A DNA stretch of 16,855 nt from an uncultured Campylobacter sp. (GTDB lineage Bacteria; Campylobacterota; Campylobacteria; Campylobacterales; Campylobacteraceae): assembly GCF_938018035.1 (NCBI RefSeq), contig NZ_CALIJF010000370.1, positions 1 through 16,855 on the forward strand, written 5' to 3'. Of the stretch, positions 1 through 6,473 are shown one piece after another. The translations under genes were made by a program, and so were the position numbers. Positions within the stretch are counted from its first letter, which is position 1, and every line of letters begins with the position of its first letter. The notes beneath the pieces were generated by a model. It had not been told where the DNA came from. It saw only the letters and a list, made by a program, of their open reading frames with translations, and searched no databases.

Positions 1-128
1 CCGCGCGGTACGAGGCGCTTAAATTAGAGCTTTACAAGCGGTTCGAGTTCGACCGCGACGCCTATACTGCGGCAAAAAGCGAATTTGTACTTAAATTTAC
101 ACGCATTGCTAAAGAAACCTCTAAATAA
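1..128 (+). CDS. GrpB family protein, C-terminal end (partial)
   Basis: The reading frame is open from the left edge (codons from base 3) to a TAA at 126-128 and gives the last 41 residues of a protein, ending FTRIAKETSK. The pattern RYEALKLELYKRF, then D-R-D-A-Y, then AKSEFVLK resembles the C-terminal helix of the GrpB (UPF0157) family, where the end typically reads Y-x-x-L-K-x-x-L, D-x-x-x-Y, then K-x-x-F. GrpB proteins have a nucleotidyltransferase-like fold and no firmly assigned role. The catalytic part lies outside the window, so the assignment rests on a short tail only. The gene runs on the opposite strand to the PLP enzyme that follows. Confidence 0.6.
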   Translation, partial: ARYEALKLELYKRFEFDRDAYTAAKSEFVLKFTRIAKETSK

Positions 129-517
129 CCGCGCAAATTTGATCCTCTGCGTAGAAGGTTGCTAGTCAAGAGCGATAAATTTATAAACAAAACGGGCGGA
201 TAGCGCTGCGCCTTGTGAGCTTATTTTTATAAAATTTTAACCGTAATTTCAAATTTAAATGGCGCCCGCCTAGCTAGCGGCAAATAGAATTTTATAAATC
301 CAGCTAGCAGCAAAGTCTCCACAAAACACGCCGTATCATACCGCAAACGAAAGGCGTTCCCGCGCTTCTATGTAAATTTAAATTTAAAAAGCCTACGCGT
401 CATAAATTTTAAACATCTCGCTAAAACATTGGCTCGTAAATCCGCTAAATTTAAAGCAGCGAAAATTTTAAATTCCTCGCCGCTAGCCAGCCGCGCAAAT
501 CCGTCTGGCGCTTAAAT
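129..517. other. Gene-free spacer, AAATTT-rich
   Basis: About 390 bases between the converging GrpB-type gene and the PLP enzyme. I see no ORF with a ribosome binding site, no tRNA and no clear intrinsic terminator. It is a mosaic of AAATTT/TAAATTTAAA words and short GC-rich pieces. An imperfect direct repeat, GCTAGCGGCAAA and GCTAGCAGCAAA, lies within 270-320. A 5-bp inverted repeat (486-490 with 505-509) just downstream of the PLP enzyme has no T-run and is too weak to call a terminator. Confidence 0.5.
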
Positions 518-1603
518 TTAATGATCGCTCTTTAGCCCCGCGCCGCAAAGCGGAATGATGCTATCTCCTTGCAGATCATGGCTTTCTTTGTAGCGCAGAT
601 ACGCAGCATAGGTAGCTGCGGTCGTGTGCTCGACGTAAAATCCGCCGCGCGCAAGCGCCGCTCTGGCAGGCAGTATATCGCTCTCGCTCGCCAAGATCAC
701 CTCGCGCTCGCCAGCGTAGCTAGAGCCAAGAATTTCGCCCGCGCGCATCGGTCTTGCGATCGCGATACCCTCCGCTAGCGTCGGCTGCGGCTTAATCTCG
801 CGCGCCGCGCCTTTAGCGTCAAAAAGCGGAGCGCAACGCTCGCCCTGAACGATGAAAATTTTTGGCAGCGCCTCGATAAAGCCGCCCTCATATAGCTCGC
901 CTAGCGCCGCTTGAGCGCCCAGCAGCAGCGTGCCGTTGCCCACGGGGATGAAGATATTGCGCGGCACCCTGCGCAGCTGCTCGTAGATCTCATAAATGTA
1001 GCTCTTCGTGCCCTCGTAAAAGATCGGATTATAAACGTGATTGGCGTAATATATCTGCTCCTGCGCGGCCTTTTTGCGGCACGCGTCCGCCGTCTCGTCG
1101 CGGCTGCCGTCAAAGACCGTGACGTGCGCGCCGTGGCTTTTGATCATATCGATCTTTTTAGGCGACGTGCCCTTCGGGACGTAAATTTCGCACTCGATGC
1201 CCGCGCGAGCGCAGTACGCCGCCACGGCGTTGCCTGCGTTGCCGCTGGAGTCTTGTAGCACCTTTTTCACGCCGATATTTTTGGCATGCAGCACCAAAAC
1301 TGCTGCACCGCGGTCTTTAAACGAAAGCGTAGGCATCGCGTAATCGAGCTTAAGATAGAGATTTTCGCCAAATTTTACGCTCGCCGTGAGCCCCTCGCCC
1401 ATCGAAATTTCTCTAAATTTAGCCGTATCGATGCCCATAAACCTGCGGTATCTAAAGATGCTAAACTCGCTTTGATCTACGAGCGCGGGGTTAAATTTAG
1501 GCGCATCGGAGTTTAGTTTATACAGCCCGCCGCAGTCGCATTTATAGCTCAAAGTATCGATGGACGCGTGCTTGCCGCAACCAGTACAGATGGAATCGCT
1601 CAT
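518..1603 (-). CDS. Threonine synthase-like PLP-dependent enzyme (fold type II)
   Basis: A 361-residue cytosolic enzyme of the tryptophan synthase beta / threonine synthase superfamily. Residues 6-24 carry Cys6, Cys9, Cys22 and Cys24, a zinc-ribbon-like pattern seen at the start of many archaeal-type threonine synthases. The PLP Schiff-base lysine is in SFKDRG (Lys96), the substrate loop is SSGNAG (119-124) and the phosphate-binding loop is GNGT (223-226). Threonine synthase turns O-phosphohomoserine into threonine; a dehydratase or lyase on another amino acid is possible, since this superfamily changes substrate easily. The ATG at 1603 is preferred over an upstream in-frame start because AGGAG sits just before it and the preceding 59 codons are read through the ridA gene. 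It lies 8 bases after ridA, whose TAG stop overlaps this SD, so the two are probably translated together. High GC. The exact substrate is unknown. Confidence 0.8.
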   Translation of the reverse strand: MSDSICTGCGKHASIDTLSYKCDCGGLYKLNSDAPKFNPALVDQSEFSIFRYRRFMGIDTAKFREISMGEGLTASVKFGENLYLKLDYAMPTLSFKDRGAAVLVLHAKNIGVKKVLQDSSGNAGNAVAAYCARAGIECEIYVPKGTSPKKIDMIKSHGAHVTVFDGSRDETADACRKKAAQEQIYYANHVYNPIFYEGTKSYIYEIYEQLRRVPRNIFIPVGNGTLLLGAQAALGELYEGGFIEALPKIFIVQGERCAPLFDAKGAAREIKPQPTLAEGIAIARPMRAGEILGSSYAGEREVILASESDILPARAALARGGFYVEHTTAATYAAYLRYKESHDLQGDSIIPLCGAGLKSDH

Positions 1604-1611
1604 TTTCGCTC

Positions 1612-1998
1612 CTATTTTTTCTCTTTGATTTTTGCGACGGCCTCGATCTCTACGAGGCAGCCGAAGTGTAGAGCCGTAGTCGGCACCACGACGCGAGCAG
1701 GCTTGTGCGCGCCGAAAAACAGCGCATACTGCTCGTCGATCACGTCCCAGTTCGCGACGCCCGGCGTATAGACGCGGCACATCCGCACGTCGTTTTTATC
1801 CGCGCCCGCGGCGGCCAGCACTGCCGCGACGTTGCTTAGAGCCTGCGCGGTCTGCGCAGCAAGACCCTCTGGAGCGGCTCCCGTGCGCGGATCCACGCTT
1901 AACTGCCCCGAGACGTAGAGCGTACCGTCGTCATCTAGGATGCCCGGCGCATAATGCGCCTTTTTCGGCGCGAAACCGCTTGGATAAATTTCTTTCAT
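1612..1998 (-). CDS. RidA family reactive intermediate/imine deaminase
   Basis: A 128-residue protein of the RidA/YjgF/UK114 family, close to the usual length of about 125-130. Family marks are YVSGQLSVDP near residue 28, the Q-x-x-x-A-L-S-N-V stretch near 50, the conserved arginine in KPARVVV (Arg102, matching the substrate-binding Arg105 of E. coli-type RidA), and the acidic pair in VEIEA (117-119). Members with this arginine hydrolyse enamine/imine intermediates released by PLP enzymes, protecting other PLP enzymes from damage; they work as trimers in the cytosol. Its start has a strong SD (AAGGAG, 6 bases upstream). It is the first gene of a two-gene unit with the threonine-synthase-like enzyme, which fits a role in clearing that enzyme's by-products (inference). 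A paralogue of the housekeeping RidA is possible. Confidence 0.88.
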   Translation of the reverse strand: MKEIYPSGFAPKKAHYAPGILDDDGTLYVSGQLSVDPRTGAAPEGLAAQTAQALSNVAAVLAAAGADKNDVRMCRVYTPGVANWDVIDEQYALFFGAHKPARVVVPTTALHFGCLVEIEAVAKIKEKK

Positions 1999-2012
1999 TT
2001 AAGCTCCTTTGC

Positions 2013-2028
2013 ATATAAAATTTTATAT
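2013..2028. promoter_or_regulatory. 16-bp AT palindrome at the ridA promoter region
   Basis: A perfect 16-bp palindrome, ATATAAAATTTTATAT, centred 15-30 bases upstream of the ridA start codon. On the minus strand it contains TATAAA/TATAAAAT words that could serve as a -10 element, so a protein bound here would cover the ridA promoter. It is entirely A/T, so part of the symmetry may be composition. The regulator encoded divergently at 2141 is the obvious candidate ligand, but nothing in the sequence proves this. Confidence 0.35.
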
Positions 2029-2065
2029 AATTTTACTCTAAATTTATTAAAAATATATAAGTATT

Positions 2066-2110
2066 TCTATAAATTTGCAAAAATTTTAAAATTTAATCTA
2101 AATTTATAGA
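2066..2110. repeat. 11-bp perfect inverted repeat in the divergent spacer
   Basis: Arms TCTATAAATTT (2066-2076) and AAATTTATAGA (2100-2110) are perfect reverse complements, separated by 23 A/T-rich bases. The arm centres are 34 bp apart, a little over three helical turns. The repeat sits between the divergent ridA and regulator genes, close to the start of the regulator gene. It could be a split operator or a leader hairpin for the regulator. AAATTT is very common in this DNA, so chance is a real alternative. Confidence 0.35.
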
Positions 2111-2140
2111 TTTTTTTATATGAAATTTCAGGAGCTCGAA

Positions 2141-2857
2141 TTGAACCAACTTCTGCAGACCTTTATACCGACTGCACACCTTATTAAAAATACGATCGGT
2201 GATTGCGAGGTGGTAATCCATGATATGAGCACGCCGCAAAACTCTGTCGTTTTTGTCCTTGGCGACGTAACGGGCAGGAGGATCGGCCAAAGCTTCGATC
2301 ATCTGGTAAAGGACGTGTTACTAAGCAAAAATTTTGAAAACGACTGCACCGCAAACTACTACTTCACCGCGCAAAACGGCAAGCTCATACGCTCCTCAAC
2401 TTCGCTAATCCGCGGCGCAGACGGCAAAGTAGTAGGCGCGCTATGCGTAAATATCGATACTTCAAGCGCCATGGCGGCATACAGAGCAATAAAAAATCTT
2501 CTGCCGAATGCAAAGCTCGATAGCAAGCAGCCGCAAGGCGCAAATTTTATCGACGGAAGCTGCAATAGCGCGGCATTAGACGGGGCGAGCTTCAATGACG
2601 GCGTAAATTTAGAAACACAAAGCTCTAACGATTCGCAGCAAAATATCCTTGACATCGTCCAAGACCTGATCGCATCGGCTACGCACGATCTGGATGTGGA
2701 GGGGATGAAGAAAGAGGATCGAAAGCGCATCGTAAAATTCCTCGCGCAAAAAGGGATTTTTGAGGTAAAAGGCGCCGTAGAGCTCGTCGCAAAGGCGCTT
2801 AGGACGCAGAAAGTCACGATTTACTCGTATATGGATGAGGTAAAGAAGGAAAGCTAA
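2141..2857 (+). CDS. YheO/DauR-type transcriptional regulator (PAS-like + HTH)
   Basis: A 238-residue DNA-binding regulator when read from a TTG. An N-terminal YheO-type PAS-like sensor domain (about 5-115) shows CEVVIHDM, NSVVFVLGDVTGR and VGALCVNID. A Q/N/S/G-rich linker (about 125-167) follows, then a DauR-type helix-turn-helix domain (about 175-235) with KKEDRKRIVKFL, KGAVELVA and KVTIYSYM. Start choice: an ATG at 2120 has no SD before it, whereas the in-frame TTG at 2141 follows AGGAG by 6 bases and starts the protein right at the PAS-like domain (MNQLLQTFIP). The family includes DauR, the repressor of D-arginine use in Pseudomonas. Being divergent from ridA and the PLP enzyme, it probably controls that pair and itself (inference). 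The ligand is unknown. The linker is unusually long and low in complexity. Confidence 0.85.
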   Translation: MNQLLQTFIPTAHLIKNTIGDCEVVIHDMSTPQNSVVFVLGDVTGRRIGQSFDHLVKDVLLSKNFENDCTANYYFTAQNGKLIRSSTSLIRGADGKVVGALCVNIDTSSAMAAYRAIKNLLPNAKLDSKQPQGANFIDGSCNSAALDGASFNDGVNLETQSSNDSQQNILDIVQDLIASATHDLDVEGMKKEDRKRIVKFLAQKGIFEVKGAVELVAKALRTQKVTIYSYMDEVKKES

Positions 2858-3028
2858 CCGCGGTGCCATAAATTTGATCTCAAATTTAATAAGCGTTGCG
2901 CGCCTTTTTATCAGCATAGCCGTTGAAGTGGCGCGAATTTAATCTGAATTTGATGAACTAATCAAAAAGCAGGACATACTAATTCCTATTTTTGCAGCAT
3001 GTAACGGCATAAAAGCAAAACTCATCTG

Positions 3029-5068
3029 TTACTCGAACTCGTAGCCCTTCGCGCTTTTTAATTTCTCGTCATAATCGACTCCGTTAGCAATTCGCTTGCG
3101 TGAAGCATTAAAATCCGCTCGTATCGGGCTTTTGTGCTCGTCAAACTCAAGTGGCGCGACACCGATGATATCTGCTAGCAAATGCGCCAAATCATCGCTC
3201 ATAAAAGGCTTATCTTTCGCCGCAGCTAGCCTCTGCCACAGCTTAGCATGATCGCTCAAAAACTCGCGCGAGGCTATAAAAAGCAGCGGAATTTCGTAAG
3301 TAAAGCGGCTTTCCATGCCGTGCCCAAGGCGTCCGTTTTCGTATAAATTTTCGCCGTGATCGCTAAGATAGACGATGAGGCTGTCATCACCCGAAAAAAT
3401 TTTAAAAATTTCATTTATGACAAAATCGTTGTAAAGCACGCTGTTGTCGTAATACGCGACGACATCTTTCTGCTTGGAAGTAAGTTTTGCCTTTACGTCC
3501 GCCGCGCTAAACTTGCCAAATCCCTCGGGATAGCGCAGGCTGTAATCCATATGGCTGCCGATGAGATGGATCACGTAGAAATTTCGCTCGCCCTGCCCCG
3601 CTTTCGCCTGATTTATGAGTGGAAGCAGCACTCCATCAGGCTTGATGCGGACGGTTTCGTAAAGATTGCTCTTTGAGAGGAAGGATTCCGCGTCCGCGCG
3701 ATCGGCAGCGCTTTTAGCGCTTAACGCATGTGCGCCGAAAGCCTCTTGATTGCTGATCCAAAAGGTGCGGTAGCCGCTTAGCTTAAACATATCGATAATG
3801 CTAAGGTTGCAAAACCACGCCTTTTTGCGCTCGCTTTCGTAATCGCTGAAATTTAAAAGCCGCATCAGCACCTGATTAGTCGTACCGTAAGGCGAGATTG
3901 TATCGCTAAATTTTATCAAATTACCGCTCGCTTCGAGCTTCTCTAAAAGCGGCGTATTTTTAACACCGTAGCCGTAGAGCGACATATGCCCGCGCTGCAA
4001 GCTCTCACCGATTATTAGGATGATATTTTTGACGCGAGACTTTTGCAAGGCGGGGTTTGTAGCGGCCTCAGGGTTTTTAGAATTTGAAATCACGCTGGGG
4101 CTTTGCGGCGCAGAATTTAAAGTCTCGCCCCAACTCTGCGGCTCAGCGCCTGGGGCGAGCGTAGAATTTAAATTTGCGCCGTAATTTTGCGCCTGTGCGC
4201 TTGATGCGGGCGTGGAATTTTCAGACGCGGAGCCCGAGGCGACGCCTTGCGGATCTGAATTTGCGCTGCCTTTTAAAACGCTTTCGTTCGCGCGCTTGGC
4301 CTCGTCATATCCAAGCTGCACTTCGCGCATATCGGTGATGAAATTTTTATCGCTCAGATAGTCTTTTATCGTAAAGGCAAACTCCAGCGGGACATATTGC
4401 GATAGCTTGGTTATATAGCCCTGCTTGCCTTGGGAAGCTTTGACGGCGATATCCGCGCAAAAGATTGTTCCGTAAATGAGATAAATCGCCGCTAACAGCA
4501 ATCTTAGACCGCTATGCGTTTGCTTCTCATCTCTCTGCCCTGCTCTTAGCGCCGCAAAGATGCAGCCAAGCAGCACCACTAGATATAAAATCGTTGCGGG
4601 GTTAAGAAACTGCAAAACGAATTCGCGCGTCTCTGTTGCATCGGTATGCACAAGCGCGTCGATCGCCACAACGTTGAAGCTTGAGTCGAAATTTACGATC
4701 AAAAATAAAGCCACGCTCGCAATCAGCGCAATTAGCGCTAGTAACACGAACGAAACGAGCTTAAAAAATCGGCCGCTAAGCAGATAGCAGAGGTGAAAGA
4801 TGAGTAAATTTGTGATGAGCACCGCAGAAAAGCCTTTAAATACATGCGAAAAATGATACCCATTGATCTGATAATGTATCTTAGCCCAGCACGCAAGCAA
4901 GCATAGCGCCGTGCTAAGCCAAAATACCCTCCATACGGGACGTTCGCGCAGTGCGACAAAAAAGCCGCGGTCAATTTTCATAAGCAAGCACGCTATAAGC
5001 CTACCCGCTTTCGTCCGCGCCATAAGTCCGCCTATATTTGCTAGCGCTACATAAAATTTTTCTCTCAT
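3029..5068 (-). CDS. Phosphoethanolamine transferase, EptA/EptC type
   Basis: A 679-residue inner-membrane enzyme that moves phosphoethanolamine from phosphatidylethanolamine to an envelope acceptor. In Campylobacter, EptC acts on lipid A, flagellar rod protein and glycans, giving polymyxin resistance and motility effects; the acceptor here is unknown. About five membrane segments (roughly 46-64, 78-97, 102-126, 159-174, 188-206) precede a periplasmic sulfatase-fold domain. Active-site residues line up with Neisseria EptA: Glu355 in IGESLQR, nucleophile Thr396 in PYGTTNQ, His506 in IGSH, Asp570-His571 in SDHGEN and His583 in LGHG. Between the two halves lies a Ser/Ala/Asn/Gly/Pro linker of about 80 residues (263-340) with repeated N-S-x-P units, which makes the protein much longer than the usual 510-550. 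The ATG at 5068 has AGGA 8 bases upstream; an in-frame ATG at 5128 has no SD and adds 20 uncharacteristic residues. Confidence 0.88.
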   Translation of the reverse strand: MREKFYVALANIGGLMARTKAGRLIACLLMKIDRGFFVALRERPVWRVFWLSTALCLLACWAKIHYQINGYHFSHVFKGFSAVLITNLLIFHLCYLLSGRFFKLVSFVLLALIALIASVALFLIVNFDSSFNVVAIDALVHTDATETREFVLQFLNPATILYLVVLLGCIFAALRAGQRDEKQTHSGLRLLLAAIYLIYGTIFCADIAVKASQGKQGYITKLSQYVPLEFAFTIKDYLSDKNFITDMREVQLGYDEAKRANESVLKGSANSDPQGVASGSASENSTPASSAQAQNYGANLNSTLAPGAEPQSWGETLNSAPQSPSVISNSKNPEAATNPALQKSRVKNIILIIGESLQRGHMSLYGYGVKNTPLLEKLEASGNLIKFSDTISPYGTTNQVLMRLLNFSDYESERKKAWFCNLSIIDMFKLSGYRTFWISNQEAFGAHALSAKSAADRADAESFLSKSNLYETVRIKPDGVLLPLINQAKAGQGERNFYVIHLIGSHMDYSLRYPEGFGKFSAADVKAKLTSKQKDVVAYYDNSVLYNDFVINEIFKIFSGDDSLIVYLSDHGENLYENGRLGHGMESRFTYEIPLLFIASREFLSDHAKLWQRLAAAKDKPFMSDDLAHLLADIIGVAPLEFDEHKSPIRADFNASRKRIANGVDYDEKLKSAKGYEFE
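4124..4159 (-). repeat. 9-bp GC-rich inverted repeat inside the ept linker
   Basis: CTCGCCCCA (4124-4132) and TGGGGCGAG (4151-4159) are perfect reverse complements with an 18-base loop, inside the codons for the low-complexity linker of the PEA transferase. In the mRNA it would form a strong hairpin. No T-run follows, so it does not look like a terminator. It may simply be a by-product of the repeated linker DNA. Confidence 0.4.
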
Positions 5069-5714
5069 TTTATATTTCCTGCCTTGTACGAAGAGACGCG
5101 ACGACGCGCACTCTGCGTAGCGCGACATGTTTTCGCTTTAAAATCAAGGCGCAATCTTAGCCACTTAAAGCTTTGAGCTTGCTTACTTGCGCACCTTTAC
5201 GCTTTAAATTTTACGGCTAAATTTTAAAGATACGGGGAGTTTGAGATTGGATGGCGGAATTTTGAGGCGAAATTCTATGTAAAGCGGATTTATGAGTGAG
5301 GTTATGAGACAGAAGCTCCGGGATAAAATTATTAAAACGTAATTTCAAAAAATTTAGCTAATTCAAATTTCGAAGCAATATTGTCGCGGGCAAAAATTTT
5401 AATAAGATGCGCGGCAAATGGCGCGTTTTACAATGCTTGCATACCTCATAAAGCCGGCTACGAGGCTAGAGCAGATGAAGCGACTGCGACGCGATATTTT
5501 TTAAAATTTTGCGGCTAGACCGCAAACCGTCGCGATAGATTTTAAAATTTCTAGTGCGATAGGTTTCTTTCGGATAAAATTTATGCGTGAAGCGGCTGAG
5601 GTAAAATTCCAAGACGCGAGCGATGTAAAATTGTCGAAAGCTAATCGCGGGCGGAATTTCACCTTGGCAAAAGTGTAAAATTTTAACTAGCCCAAGTCGC
5701 CTTTTGTGCGAAAT
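5069..5714. other. Gene-free spacer between map and the PEA transferase
   Basis: About 650 bases (585 if the upstream ept start were used) with no ORF longer than about 16 codons that also has an SD, no tRNA and no recognisable protein remnant. From about 5572 to 5681 the word TAAAATT recurs at 24-27 base steps (near 5575, 5602, 5626, then 5675), each followed by a GC-rich stretch, giving a loose 25-bp periodicity. The ept promoter is presumably near 5080-5200, but I cannot pick out a convincing -10/-35 pair. Confidence 0.5.
5496..5526 (-). terminator. Possible weak terminator downstream of map
   Basis: On the minus strand TTTGCGG and CCGCAAA form a perfect 7-bp stem with a 5-base loop (5508-5526), followed by ATTTTAAAAAAT. 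It lies about 190 bases past the map stop and would be the only visible candidate to end the ribosomal operon transcript. The trailing T-run is short and broken by A residues, so this is a weak call. Confidence 0.25.
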
Positions 5715-6473
5715 CTACGCGACGCTTAGGACTTCGACCTTATCATCGAAAACCGCCATGCAATGCTCGTAGTGGCTAGTGCGAAGTCCGTCCTTGCTTC
5801 TCGTGCTCCACTTATCCTCGGCGATGACAGGAGTGCCGTCCTTTTGGCAGATCATCGGCTCGATGCAAAAGACCATGCCGTTTTTGATTTTAGGGCCTGA
5901 TTTTGGATTGTTACCTTCTAGATAGTTTGGGATCTCAGGCTCTTCGTGCGGGTGCTTGCCGATGCCGTGGCCGCAGAAGCCGTATAGCGGCACGAAGCCA
6001 CGCGCGCGGATAAATTTCTCGATCTCGAAGCTTAGCTCTTTGAAGTGCATCCCTACCCTGATCGTTTTGATGGCAAACTCCAGCGTATCCTTGCTGCATG
6101 CGATGAGCTCCTCGTCGGCTTTTGAAATTTTACCGACAGGCAGAGTGCGTGCGCTGTCGCCGAAATATCCGTTTAGCTTCGAGCCCAAATCGACGCCTAA
6201 GATATCGCCCTCCTGCAAGATCGTTTCGTCTGGGATGCCGTGGATGATGACTTCGTTTAACGAGAGGCAAGCGGCGTTCGGAAAGCCGTATAGCCCTTTA
6301 AAAGCCGGGTACGCACCCTTGGATGTGATGAAATCGTCGATCTTCTTATCGACTTCGAGCAGACTAAGACCCGGTTTTATGAATGAAGCTGCATAATCAA
6401 GGGCTTGCGCGACGATCCTGTTCGCCGCACGCAGCCCTTCTAAATCTTTTTTTGTTTTAAGCAAAATTGCCAT
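5715..6473 (-). CDS. map: Type I methionine aminopeptidase
   Basis: A 252-residue cytosolic metallopeptidase that removes the initiator methionine from new proteins. All five metal ligands are visible: Asp95 in GVDLG, Asp106 in FGDSA, His169 in GHGIG, Glu205 in IEPM and Glu236 in HYEHC. His78 (IIHGIP) and His176 (KHPHEEP) match the substrate-binding histidines of the E. coli enzyme. Length matches type Ia enzymes (about 250-264), with no N-terminal extension. Its ATG follows the secY stop directly (TAA then ATG), so translation is coupled and it belongs to the ribosomal operon. It is the last gene of the run; infA, which often follows map, is not present here. Confidence 0.96.
   Translation of the reverse strand: MAILLKTKKDLEGLRAANRIVAQALDYAASFIKPGLSLLEVDKKIDDFITSKGAYPAFKGLYGFPNAACLSLNEVIIHGIPDETILQEGDILGVDLGSKLNGYFGDSARTLPVGKISKADEELIACSKDTLEFAIKTIRVGMHFKELSFEIEKFIRARGFVPLYGFCGHGIGKHPHEEPEIPNYLEGNNPKSGPKIKNGMVFCIEPMICQKDGTPVIAEDKWSTRSKDGLRTSHYEHCMAVFDDKVEVLSVA

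Noticed and set aside
486..509. GCCAG/CTGGC inverted repeat after the PLP enzyme as a terminator
   Set aside because: Only 5 bp with a 14-base loop and no T-run.
1604..1780. 59-codon N-terminal extension of the PLP enzyme
   Set aside because: It is an antiparallel-free read-through of ridA in another frame, is rich in Arg and unlike the family, and a strong SD marks the start at 1603.
2870..2887. Palindrome AAATTTGATCTCAAATTT between the convergent regulator and PEA transferase genes, as a bidirectional terminator
   Set aside because: The stem is A/T-only, the loop is tiny and no T-run follows in either direction; AAATTT words are everywhere here.
5069..5128. Upstream ATG adding 20 residues to the PEA transferase
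   Set aside because: No SD precedes it, whereas AGGA lies at proper distance before the ATG at 5068. Kept only as an alternative start.
5292..5342. 16-codon ORF in the spacer upstream of the PEA transferase
   Set aside because: Too short, no properly spaced SD, no recognisable sequence; expected by chance.
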